64,000 nt of DNA from Steinernema hermaphroditum (lineage: Eukaryota > Nematoda > Chromadorea > Rhabditida > Steinernematidae), in NCBI GenBank assembly GCA_030435675.1, contig CM059625.1:4402001-4466000 (forward strand), given 5' to 3'. Every line of letters starts with the position of its first letter. The stretch's first letter is position 1. The notes below the pieces were generated by a model. That model ran no database searches and was not told where the DNA came from. It saw only the letters and a program-made list of their open reading frames with translations. Positions 12,301 to 23,773 of the stretch are shown here, in pieces. Position numbers and translations under genes: made by a program.

Positions 12301-13580
12301 AAGCGCGAAGGAGAAGTTCCATCGCCATTCTTAAAACTTAGGCTGGTCCTACACGGGTCGTGAAATGCGTCGCCAACGACCAATTCAACGACACGTCGGG
12401 AATGAAGCCACCACTCAGAGACATCCTTGGTTTTGTGTGTAATTTGAAAGGCGCCATTCCTTTGGTTCATGAAATAAAGTCATAAAGAGAAGAATCGTGG
12501 AACATAGTTATGTCAGCTCTTAGATGAAATTACCGATTCAATTCGATGGTAAACCCTATCACTTGCCACTGTCATATCAGTACCGAGAATTAATTACTTT
12601 CCTATGTGCCCCAACGCTCCGAAGATGGGATTCCACGTCATCTGCCGTGCTCCACCATAGCGCATCTTCTGGATACAGCCTCTTTGTCATTTCGCAGCCC
12701 GCGCACATTGATCAGATAGCCGCCTTCAACTCGGACGGCGCGCCCTGCTCCGAAGAAAGAAGAGAAGCAGCTGCTACGGTGATATACGGTTCTTATTTGT
12801 GCATTATGAGATGATTGCAGATACCCAAAAAATTTCAAGAAATGAATATTTCAGGGACACTTCTTCATTCGGTGTCTTTCGGTGTTCGTGGTTTTCGTGG
12901 TACTGACTTTCCAAGTCCCGCGTTCCAATCCTCTTCAGAGTTGAAAGCTCTGTGAAAACTACGGCACCACCTCACTATTTGCATTATAATTGCCTTTGAT
13001 GAGGCCATGCGAGTCATTGTGTCGTCGTGTCATTGTGCTGTGAACCCGTAATAAAGTAATAAGTCCAATTTCGTCGAACTGAAATTTCGAAAACCCCAAC
13101 ATACTATACTACACATAGTTCTAGTGATCTGGTGAAAATACTAAAAATGTTTACAAATCAGGGAACCAGTGTAACTGACTGCATCCCTTTCCATTAATCG
13201 CTTTCCGTTATTAAATAAATTGTCCTCGGCGAGTAGTATGCCGTAAAAGTCATTGAATTCGTAGGTAACTCCTTCATATCCGTTCGGAATCCTTTGCAAG
13301 GGCCTGACGATATGCAACATACCAAGAATTTGACATTCGCGAACTTTTCTCCAGCGCGTCCCTTCCCCACACAGACCCACATTTATTGCCCACGAGACAA
13401 ACACAAAATAGATAAGTAATAAATAGACATTCCAGACGTTAAATAATAGACAAATATGATAAAATGGACAAGCGCAAACAAATTAAAGATCGGTGCCCAG
13501 AGGAAAGACTACAACTCTAGGGCAGCGCAGAGCCAATGTGGCAGAAGACGCGTAAGTGACCTCAGACAGATCATAGCATA
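9320..13580. other. Gene-poor stretch, 4.3 kb
   Basis: Open frames at 9426-9771, 10695-11293 and 11588-11824 overlap on several frames and lack splice-consistent continuation. The best coding hints are two minus-strand segments, at about 11880-12470 (listed separately) and 13141-13404. The latter is an 87-codon frame downstream of the next gene, with ordinary composition and no recognised domain. Confidence 0.35.
11855..12101 (-). CDS. Possible terminal exon of an unrecognised gene
   Basis: A minus-strand open frame begins just after a TTTGTAG acceptor at 12102-12108 and runs about 80 codons to a stop near 11855. It is rich in Ser, Thr, Pro and Gln, then becomes hydrophobic with Cys near the end. 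A 111-codon frame immediately upstream (12135-12470) could belong to the same gene, but I could not find a donor that joins them in frame. Confidence 0.22.
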
Positions 13581-14733
13581 TTAGCGAAGATTGCGGATCT
13601 TTTTCGTGTATTCTTCCCAGTACGAGGCGTCCGTAGCGGGCAACGGAATCGAGCTGCTGAGGGCATTGGTCATGGCCTGATTGAGAACGGCTGGATCGGC
13701 CTCCATCACCAGGAAGTCGATCTAAAAGTGATTATCATTCCGCTTTGTCATTGTATTCGTGTACCTGAGTCAAGCGGCCGACACCGGTCGCGAACTTTCG
13801 CTCGGTGACGCTCCGGAGTTTGGGCCACAGTCGACGTCGAAGGAAGTCGGCTTTCAGAAGCTCAAACTCAGGAAAGCCACTCTTCATCATGTGCTTCTTC
13901 AGCTCATTCCAGAAGATCCCGATGAATCGGCTCATATCGTCCGGAGGAGTCAAGAGGTGCTCGCGGCAGAGCACGAGCTGGCGAATTAGCGTGGTGATGC
14001 GTTCCAGTTGCCCTTAACTTCGCCACTTAACGCACCAAAAATGACGACAAACTAACGATCGCCAGCCGACGTCGAGCCGGTAGTCGTAGCGCTGTTCACC
14101 AGCTGTTCATAGCGCATCATATGTTTCTGCTTGGCAGCTCGCAGAACATTCTCTGGAATTTACAACGAATTTGTTAGAAACAGGTAGCAGAAGCAAACCG
14201 TTTTCAAAGTCGACGCGGTCACTCTGAACCCAAAGAGCCACAAGTCGCCGGTTTTTCGGTCGGTCTAAGATCAAGGAAAATGTAGAAAAGGGGGTGCGAT
14301 GAAAGACTTACGAGCAGCCAAGGTGTCGTCGACGAATTCATCGAACTCGGCGTCAATCAGACCTTTCTGTTCTTCAATTCCTAAAGTGTACAGTTGTGAT
14401 TCCACTACTTCATCTGGGGGGAGGTCTTAGAAGTATATGTGTGGGGCCTAGAAGTAAGGTCATTCATAAAGTCTACATCTACGGGTCGTCAGCATTAATG
14501 TGTCCTAGAGCCTCTTTGGAAACATATAAAGGTGCGGACTTGTAAGACCGATTGGGCCATCGAGTGCAGAACCTACCTCCAATGACAGGGTTCGGCACCA
14601 GTGCGTCCGGCTGAACTTGAAGCTCCTGACGTTCGGTCTGTGGCATCGTGGTCTCCATATAGCCGAACTCCTCGACTCCGGGCGAGGGCACCTGGGGAAC
14701 TTCGCAGTCCGATCCAGTCATGTCGGAGTCCAT
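13581..14733 (-). CDS. 269-aa helical protein, 6 exons, unknown function
   Basis: Exons 14733-14577, 14413-14312, 14264-14199, 14152-14057, 14012-13765 and 13721-13581 join in frame with conserved phases. The likely 5' acceptor (TTTACAG) is 44 nt upstream of the chosen ATG; an in-frame upstream extension is possible. The first 70 residues are acidic and disordered. From about residue 85 the chain alternates amphipathic helices: a basic RPKNRR/ALW patch, a charged helix, a Ser/Thr linker, then a long helical block with NELKKH and RRRLWPKL. It ends in a short basic tail. No catalytic motif or known family is recognised, so a structural or scaffold role is only a guess. Confidence 0.62.
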
Positions 14734-15158
14734 CTCGTCTACGACCCCTTCCTCTTCTTCTCGGAAAGCACTCGCACCTGTAAACAAATGAAACTTCCAA
14801 GGAGCAATTAGTCGGGAAAGACGACAGTCAAAACGGAAAGCGCGGCGCCAAATTCTCCATCGCGCGATAAACCGGTCGACTCCGGCGTCTGGGAAAGCGA
14901 GCGATGGGACGGCAAATGCAAAATTCTGTTTTTCACCGCTCGACGGAAGTGTGAGGGGAGACAAAAGAGGCGGCTCGAGGTAAGGTATCTTAACGAGGGG
15001 GAACACTCCACGTTTCAAACGGCAAGTGACGCTTAGTGAAGTAGGTTTTTATCAAAACACATCAAGAACGGATGGCAATGAGCTGCGGTATTCGTAGAGA
15101 TCGCTTCGTCAACAACGCTATTAGTGAATAATAAGCGACGATTGTAGCCTTCCGATGC
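14734..15158. other. Spacer between two minus-strand genes, 425 bp
   Basis: It contains the TTTACAG acceptor used as the probable 5' end of the 269-aa gene, and an open frame (up to 15018) that reads through it in the same frame. If that frame is used, the gene has a longer N-terminus. Confidence 0.4.
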
Positions 15159-17360
15159 TCACGATTGGCTTTCGCCGCCAACCGTTCCGTCGGCTCGGCC
15201 ATTCCTCCGCGCGTCGATGACCGCCTCCAAGTAGAGCTTCTTGAGGCGATCGCCCAGATTGTCTAAACAGAATTCACATAACATAAAATTTATGTATCCG
15301 CCCAAATAAAGGAGGACTCGGAAAATATGAGGTTCGAAACCGAAGATTACGGCCCTAATTATAGACGTGCCGAATTTCTGGGTGTGTTGCCGACGCGTTC
15401 TTGGCATATTTTCCAACCGCGGTAGTGTTTGAAAACATCTGACGGTGAATAAGACAATCATTGTAATTGCGAAACTACAATAAGTCTCCATGTTTGTTAT
15501 CCGCTTCGGGATAATGTGAAAGAGGACAAGCGTTGACGCCACCCGTTTCAATACCCAATGTCAATTGTATGGAGAACGATTAATTTGTTCGAGTAGAGTA
15601 GTTCCCGATATGACCAAACAATAACTGCTCCTGGGAGCGTAGCTACAACGGAAGCCGCTCCCCTTTAACAGCTATCCAACCTCTTTTTGAAGTCACTGCT
15701 TCTCTTGTTTATGCGCATCTTCACCAGCTTTATTGAGATTATGGGTTTGGGCTAAGTGATCTCTTCTACGTGTGGTTACCTGACTAGCCGCTTGTTTTTC
15801 ACTGGTGACGCATTGAAAAAACAACGCTCGTGAGAGCTGAGATTGTCGTTTTCATAAAAGAAATACGTACTTGGAGACGGTGTTTTAATGATCCCAGATG
15901 AAAGACAGCATTTAGCGCGTTTCACTTCCTTGTGCGTAGATTTGCAGCGCTCTACCATTAGTAGCAGAGGCAAAAACAATGTTCAAAATGAGGATTACGG
16001 TAGGTCGACTCGGAAAAAGCGTCCTGGTTATTGGTTTGAACCACCTAGCTGCAAAAATGTTGTTCATTATTATCCACAATGGAAGGGATTCATAAGGCCA
16101 CCTGAAGATCAATTTTGATAATCTTTGTAAAAACAATATTGAGAAATTCTGCCTGCAGTTATCAACACTCGGAGGCGCCAGCCAACTTTTTTGTCGTAGT
16201 CCTTAGAGATAAAGACTTTTCTGTATTTCACAGCCATCTATTCGTTTCGTTATGCATACTGTAGAGTAACCAAAGAACCGACGTCACCATAGAAGGATAC
16301 CGTATTCTTAATGGAAAATGTTATTTTCCACCTGCCGTGCTTCGGGAGACATACAATTTGTTACATATTCACTGACGGTGCTACAAAAATGGTATTTTTA
16401 GCATGCAAGTTTTGTACCCTCGGTCCCTCAAAACAGGAATGATCATGATCAGAACATAGACTGTGTTTTTCAGGGAAAATTTCAAATGACAAGTGGTCAT
16501 ATTTCTTCGCTTCTCGACTCTGGACGTGAGTCCTTTGACTAAGAACGAAACGTTACACGAATATTACATTACGGAAAGTATTCGCATGTGACATTTAAGC
16601 ATTTGTCGATCAAATATTAATGCAATAACTAACGTCATTCGTTTCGATAAATTGTACAGGAGTTTACGCTTTGCAAACACAGTTTAGGTCAGACTTGTTT
16701 CAAACAACATAGAAATGTATTTTGGCGATTAGCGGAGTTATGTCTCCTCCCCTATTTTCCACTCTTAATGATGTGTGACCTATGATAACCGGTTACGTAA
16801 TCCCCCTTTGCATCATCTCTGATTAGCTGACTAGTGTAACTGTTCCAGCAAGCGCGAAATAGGGACAGCGCTGCGCGGAGAGACCCTATTTTGTAGCGCC
16901 GCATTGCCGTCCGCCACCTGGGCGCTGGGCGCTCATTACAGGATTAGCTTTGTGGCGCATCGAAGACTCGATAACGCATACGGTATGGCATTAGCACACA
17001 CCGATGATTTCCATCATTCTCTGCATAGACAGGTCGGATTCTTCAGCCAGATCCTGCGCGAACAAAGTGACAATTGCGACCGCTTGATGAGCGTACTGTT
17101 CTGCATTCTCAACGTCGTCCATAGTGATCGTCCCGTTTTCGACTAAACTCGATTTGTCGATTTGGGTATAAGCGACTTGCTTACTATGAGTTTCCACATC
17201 ATCCAGAGGTATACTTTGCAGTGCTTCTTCATACATTCGAATGTCTGAATCCGCACATTCTCATTGTAGTTACTTCATCTGAGCGCCTACCTAAAAGCAG
17301 TTCAGGTGTCGTGTCCCTTTCGGCTTTTTTCTTCACATTCTTCCCATTGCGAAGGTTCAT
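15159..17360 (-). CDS. 138-aa protein, paralogue of the gene at 4.6-5.4 kb, 3 exons
   Basis: Exons 17360-17291, 17244-17002 and 15262-15159 join in frame (phase 1 at both junctions) to give 138 aa. The first intron is 46 nt. The second is 1739 nt, far longer than any other in the window, so the last exon is less certain; without it the protein would stop two codons past the exon-2 splice site. The central helix A-x-x-x-L-F-A-Q-D-L-A-E-E, followed by MMEIIG, matches LYAEDLSHE and MSQLIG in the 163-aa gene. The proposed last exon adds a helix where the paralogue also has one, which supports the join. Function unknown. Confidence 0.5.
15888..16118 (+). CDS. Candidate peptide-precursor exon inside the long intron, opposite strand
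   Basis: This is a 76-codon plus-strand frame ending in TGA. A CCCAG acceptor overlaps its ATG, so it may be the 3' exon of a longer gene. Residues about 43-46 form a basic processing-like site (RKKR), followed by an aromatic peptide of about 31 residues (starts PGYWFEPPSC, ends PPEDQF). That layout resembles neuropeptide or hormone precursors. No signal peptide was found in this frame, and I did not find a convincing first exon upstream. The peptide matches no family that I know. Confidence 0.3.
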   Translation: MIPDERQHLARFTSLCVDLQRSTISSRGKNNVQNEDYGRSTRKKRPGYWFEPPSCKNVVHYYPQWKGFIRPPEDQF

Positions 17361-20300
17361 GTCCCGTATCCAAATGAGCGCAAATTCCTGAAATCGCACG
17401 CATTTATAGTCGGCTACAAATAACACCCCATACGACGGAGCTTCTTGGCCAAAATATGCAGCCGAGCGCCATTTGCTCGGCGCGCTATGGCAACGACGAG
17501 ATTGCGTTTCCAGGAGGGCACCCGGTGACCAATGAGCGCAGATTGGTGTCATATGATTAGGAGCCACGGTGGACAATGGATGAAAGTGAAATGTGAGAGA
17601 CATTCGAATAATGGGGTGAGCAGATAAACTGGAGTTCACAGTCTGATAGTGTACAAATTGAAAAGAATGGATTTGTACCGAAAGGGCTATGGAAGGGGTT
17701 CAAAATGTAGCCACGATGGAAAAATTTTGTAGTTTCTGAATCAGAATGTGTTCATGTGCGAACTTTTATAGCGTAAAGCGAGCGCACCATCTTTTGGACA
17801 AAAGATTAATAAGCTGCAGTGCCATGTATACACTGGCTACGCCTGTAAAAGAAATCTGGATTGGTGACAGGAGAGCCTTCAAAGGAATGATCTTTATTCA
17901 TTACCGTAACACCGCGGTTGTTTTTCACGTAGATCATATCTCAACAACAGGTTGAACGCGTCAAAACGTCTCGGGAAAGCTGATTCATCAACAAAAGAGG
18001 GAACAATTACATCCTACGTAACGTTCAGAAGCTGCGCGAGGAGAAAACAATGGACGAATACAAACAGGATAAGCCGTCATTTACAAGATTGGGGGTTTTG
18101 ATTCTTTGCTTTTCATTTTGAGTGGGGTTCACTTGTCTTTGATCGGAATTCTGAGAATCGAAACCCACCGCTTTTTTGTCAAGGATACATGGGATACAAT
18201 GTCTCTGTAAAATTCCACATAAAGCTGAAATTTGTCAATGTGGCTAGAATTTGTACACTCGTCCTGACGTAGTTGGTCGTTCGCGGACGAAAGCGGCAAT
18301 TCCTATGATAGGTGATAACATTTTATCATGGTGAAATAATTGAGTTGATCTAAGAAGCGCTTGATATGACATGAACCAAAGAGGCACAATATATGTGGAT
18401 AGGGTTAGACTAGAGCGTGGGTACGAGTCGCTTTTTTCTACTCGACTCGATGACTCGACTTCAAATCGGCCACATGAGTCGACGTTTCCTGTCTCAAATG
18501 TCAACCTGTCTATGCGTTTGATAACGATAGGAAACCATAATGACCTACTTCAAAGGAATGGATTCTACAAACGGTCTAACCAATGGACCTTGGTTATACT
18601 CCGTGTGAACAGTTTTTTGACTACGATATATTTGATGTCTGCCTTACTAAATACTGTAGCTGTGATTCACTGGCGCACGCGATTGGTCAGAACCATTGCG
18701 ACCATGACTCACATCTTATTTGAGAAGTAGGAACAATTACACCGGATTCTATGTATGCTGTGAAGTGGCTGGAAAACAAAGGGAGACAGAAAAACAAGCC
18801 GCCACGGCGACTTTTTCTCCGATAGGGGGTTGATTCTTTGATATCTATGAGAAAGCTTTCAGGCATTGTTTTACAATGGATGAAGTTGGAAAATATCAAC
18901 AATAGAAGACAAAGTGGTAAAAAATCCATTATGTATTGTTTGTAAAAAGAGTTGTAAAAGAGATATCCCTGAAGATCGGTCAATCGTTAGAGAGTTGCAA
19001 GTGGTCAGTACAGAGTGGGACCGTATGATCGATTACAGCGTTCAAAGAAAACGGACTTCTGCGTTCCCAGCCTTTGGCCAGAAGGCTCATTGTTAGCCAG
19101 CGTCAATGTAGGTTACAAACTCCCCTCCAGCCAGCATTTGCAGAAATGACAAGTCGATTCTACGTATGCACTGTCACCAACCCTTTTTTTGGCTCTGGAG
19201 GCTGCAGACGTTTTCCGTAATGTAGTTTGTCAACTGTTCTCAGCGCGGATGCGAGCAGATTGCGAACGAGCATGCCACCGTAGGATCCCCATCGTCCTAC
19301 ACAGCTCCTTTCGCTAAGTCGAAACTAAAAGATTCTGTGCATCAGATTACGGTATGTACTGGGAAAGCTTTGGTATTTGTGACGTGCAGCGTGAGTCACA
19401 GTCGGCAGGAAATTAGGACAAAGCTGATTTTTACGTGGGAAAAGAGACCGTTATTTTTAGGTTTGCTAGAAGACAGTGACCGAACGTCAAAGAAACAGAC
19501 CAAGTCATCGTTCTGCATTTGGTTATTAGGAGCGAAAATCGGAATTTTGTGAAGTGTTTCAGAGAGATTCAGGAGGTGGGAGTGCGATTAAGTATATAAA
19601 GAATACGAGGTGACATTAGGAAAACGGTAGAAAGGGAAGAAAGTTTTCATAAATGAGCAGATTTCGATATTCTGCTGATTCTTAAATACGGATCAAATGA
19701 ATAAAAACAATCTATTTAATACACTGTTAGGACGACTCTCAGGAAATCCTCCTTATACAGTACGTTCTTTCTGGCGTGTGGAAAAAAAGTGAACAAGTAG
19801 GAAAATTACCCGGCGTCACAGATCACAGAATAGCGGACCCAAGTTAAAATGAGAATGTTAAGAGCGATTATCGCTAAGCCAGAAGCATGGGAGCTTAACT
19901 TGACTCTATTCCTTTATCCTTTGCTTGTGATGTGCTTTGACGTTTGCCGCTGAAGGTACCATGGGGTGCTTCCACGGGTAGGATGAAAGCTACCCTTGCG
20001 ACGAGTATAGTACTCGCCCGGGTTTAGGAAACTCAGCTCAACCAAAAGGTTAAAGGGTGAACTCAAGCTAAAGGTTATCAAGGTGGCAGATGTTATGACA
20101 ATGCAGCTTCCCCTTAGATGCTTCAGTAGTCCCCTCGAGTACAGCCTGGAGCACTATGGACAAACTCAGCTTTCCTCCATCTCAAAGTCAGTCATCTAGC
20201 TTTCTCTTTCTGTAGTGAACTATCCTATATTTACGAATTACGAATTCACGTTTCGTTCCTCATAACCTTCTAGAAAAACAGGTCGCTATCTTTCATTTCA

Positions 20301-21134
20301 TTGGATGCCATAGCCGCATCCTCCCAATCTCAGCCCACCTGCGTTTTTATACAGTGGACATGAGTCATGAAGCGGCGGCAAATTAGCGACGCAATTTGGC
20401 AAACGATCCATTACGCGACAGCGATTACATAAAGACTACGTCTTCGTGGGAAGATGTAGGAAAACAAAGGCACACCGTAAACAGGCCAAGTCACTATTCC
20501 CAAGAACGGCCGCGGACTGGCTTTCTTTCTACATAACCCATTTTGTAGTCAGCAGCTGAGAGTCGAAACCGATAAAGACATAAAGCTTCAGGGACAATAG
20601 AATTCGAGTTTGGACAATTTGAGACGGTTCTCGCACGTATTTAGTAGCGTGTGGACGTCACAGGAAAGCACGGAAGTGGGATATCCATAGGACATAGGGA
20701 TAGCAGAAAAAAACAGCGATAGCCGCTTCTATGCGAAACAATGGGGAGACGCGCAGACGTAGCTCTCCTTTCTCAGGTATGTACTTTTCGGCGTCCGGCA
20801 CGAGAAAATGTGGCTTTCGCATTCCGGACATGGAAGGCGTAAATGTGTAGGAATTCCTATGCACTCATGCTGTCCGGCGAGATACGAATTTAGGGTACAA
20901 TTTTAAGTATAATCATTTACGCGACGGAGTGTAAAAGCAAGTTGATATTTATGTTGTGAATCTGTCTACGTATCGAGACAGTGCAGACAGTTCTGAACGT
21001 TAAAAATGAAAGATAAGAAAGCAGTATTGCTGAATAACAGCGTAATTACTTGTCTGGGAGAGATTCCCATAAACGCATACAAACATTGATTCTTGTCGCT
21101 GTGGATCTATCGGTGACTATAGATTTCCTGCAAT
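17361..21134. other. Gene-poor stretch, 3.8 kb
   Basis: There are only short frames on both strands (17746-17955, 18244-18983, 19337-19552, 20658-20864), without splice-consistent partners or recognisable motifs. I see nothing that I can call a gene. Confidence 0.4.
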
Positions 21135-21660
21135 TCAGCCAGCTGCATATGGTGGGTTCTGCTGCAAAATAACTCGAAACCTACCCTGTGCATCTTCAAG
21201 ACAGGAAGCTGAACGTTTTGGTCCAAGATTGAAACCGGTCCATAGTTGACTACTCAACGTGACTAGGACAAACCACTCGATACATTCTTCGACTGAGGCA
21301 AAGCCGAAAAGACTGTACTGTCCGTTCATTCCCAAGCCAACTCCGTCTGTCTTGCGATATCTAAAGGATAGGTGTTGAGGGCAAAAACAACGCCGTTTTC
21401 CGATCACGATATAATTACCTGAGTGAGAGAGGTTCCCATAAACGACAAAACAACAAGCCACATGGACAAAGGAAAGCTGACTATCGGCTTCCCACCAGTT
21501 AAGCGAAAAAATCTGAGATGATGGAATACATGCCGTAGGCGAGAACTGCCGCCAAACGCCAGAACAGATTGTGGAAAGCAAAGGGGACAAGCGGAATAAT
21601 GATGTTTCTTACTTCCATTTTCGACAAGATGGTGTCATCCAGAAACAATAGTACACCTCA
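21135..21660 (-). CDS. Possible membrane-protein gene or gene fragment
   Basis: Two exon-like segments occur. The upstream one (about 21550-21660, with a continuation 21421-21545) encodes an aromatic stretch, then a basic helix, then a hydrophobic segment containing MWLVVLSF. The downstream one (about 21180-21355) encodes a Gly-rich start and a hydrophobic segment containing EWFVLVTL. The join between them needs an unusual acceptor (GCAAG) to keep frame, because the better TTTAG site shifts it. This may be a real two-to-four-exon membrane protein, a decaying copy or chance. No family is recognised. Confidence 0.2.
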
Positions 21661-21834
21661 ACCTACAAATAATTGAAATTATTTGCTATGATGCACGAAA
21701 TTGGGCTGGATAATAATTTCGTGTGCTTGTTTTGGATAATGGAGAATAATGCAATTTTTTACATCAACAATAATAAGAGTGTATTCACCGTTGTTCACTA
21801 CTTTCTCTCACTGCTCCTCTAGTTGGCCGATTCC

Positions 21835-22275
21835 TTATCTGGAGAAACCTGCAAGCCTGGGGCCGCAAAAGTAGTTGTACGAAGTATCTAATGCTTGGTC
21901 GTTTTCGATTGAAACACAGCTCGGATCATTTGATAGCGAGTACAGCGGGTAACAGTGCGTTAGTGCTAAGCCTGGAGACCACGGTGTATGTTGAAGAATC
22001 TCCCACTTCAGCTTTAGGAGTGCGGCCTTGACGACGTTTTCAATTTTCGCTTTTATGTAGAAAGGTTGGCCCATGTCATGACTTGGCCTTCATGATTCGG
22101 AGTTTTCTGCTGGATTGAGTGGCTCAAACGGTGCAGGTGTTGGTCGACCCTCTTGTTCGGACTTCCCGGTGTAGCAAACCTTCACAAAGCCACCACAAAG
22201 AGATGATTTTCTCCTTAGAGTGGAAGTTCTGCTTCGCTTTGACCCATATCTCCTGTGGCTACTCACATCGGCCAT
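21835..22275 (-). CDS. Two adjacent coding-like ORFs, unknown
   Basis: Frames 22275-22090 (61 aa, basic, Ser/Arg-rich start, Pro/Asn end) and 22074-21835 (79 aa, mixed composition) lie head to tail on the minus strand. They may be exons of the candidate at 21.1-21.7 kb, but I found no clean donor/acceptor pair joining them. A plus-strand frame overlaps (22119-22502), so coding is not established. Confidence 0.15.
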
Positions 22276-23638
22276 CCTGTCGATACCACCTTGGCGCGGC
22301 TGGTGTCCATAGTGATTATCTTCTTGTAGAGACGTTGGAAATACGGCTCTCTGGCGTTCCAGACCTTCTTGGAGACGGGGCGATCATTGCACCAACAACG
22401 AGAACGGCCGAGAATGACCGTTCAGTCAACTCATTCAGTAAATTCGAAGGGAGTAAGTGGACAATCCGGCTGACCGTCACCGTCACTGACCGTCACAAAT
22501 GAATGACCCTGTCGTCCTAAAAAGGAACTGATAGATAGGCTAAGTCTTCCGGTCCAATCAGGATCTATCAGATAGCTGACCTATCGAATACTTATGATAT
22601 TTCGTAGTCTATGACGTTTCGGAAGCTTTCAGAACGTCCATAAACACCAATTCTAGGTCTCTTCTTCAGCACATAGCGAACATCCTAATGAAGCGTTATT
22701 GACCAACAGCGCTGTACGATATAACCCATTCAAGCCACATTCAGCTCATCAGAAGTAGCGAGGAACAAGCACGGATATAAAACACTGTACAGATAAACCT
22801 ATGTAGGACTATTAACTTCATTTGCTTGAAAGCTCCGAGTTAGTGAACTACTGTAAAAACTGTGGCTCATTTACGTAACAACTCCTTTTTTCAATGTATC
22901 AAACCAAAGGGTTTGTTGAGATTTTTTTATTGAGGTGACATCATTTTTTGAATGCTGAAGCGTTTTGACGTTCGGCTAGCAGGTCAATGTGCATTAATTA
23001 GCTGTCCGATCATTACGCATTTACGACTCCGGCGTTTATGAACATCTCCCGAATGAACTCCGCCCCATCGACGTTGTCCTCTGCGAGCAACGCCGGCGGC
23101 ACGTCTTCGTTTCCGTCTGTTTCTCGCTTAATTGTTCGAGGGCGCCCAAGGTCGTGTCTGTCGTTTGCTTAACGCGCTGCTTAGGATATCTAATGTGCTC
23201 TTAAAACCGCCGACGGACATTGCAAGTTGTGAATGATTGACGGATCGTGTATCAAGGTGTTGTTCACATTACGACGATGTGTGTTTCGTGTTTTCTTAAA
23301 AAGTCATCTAGCTTCATGTAGTTCCGTATCAAATGTTGCGAATGCAGGTAGAGCACTGAGGACGCTTTGTCTGTTGTCACCGACTTCAGACTCTATGCTA
23401 CCCGAATCTTGTAGATGTATGTAATGATCACGTTCAGTTATGTGTTATGCTCACGACTGCTAAGGGACTTGCTAAGGGGTAAAGCACGAAGCTAGACTTG
23501 ACGAGCAGAAATCGTGCCTGACAGTGCAAGATATAAAACAACAAAAGATGACATGTTTCAGTACTTTATGCTGTCATAAGTTAAGACAGTTCTTCATTTA
23601 AATACAGGAACACCCGACAGGAACAACCGAAAATCCGA

Positions 23639-23773
23639 ATAGAATCACTGAAAGGAGAGCGGGGGCTTTGTGCGAATCTGAATTTGGGTCTTCGTTTCCC
23701 ATTGGGACAGTGGTAGTGCTGTTCCCTAACAAGCCCATAGAATCACTGAATGGAGAGCGTGTTCGAATCCATT
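23639..23773 (+). repeat. Direct repeat of about 22 bp with a B-box-like end
   Basis: The segment tagaatcactgaa[a/t]ggagagcg occurs at about 23640-23661 and again at about 23740-23761, roughly 100 bp apart. The second copy is followed by gtgttcgaatcc, which resembles a tRNA T-loop/B-box. Between them lies gggacagtggtagtgctg, which is A-box-like. T-stem pairing fails, so it is not a functional tRNA. A short tandem or SINE remnant is the likely explanation. Confidence 0.35.
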
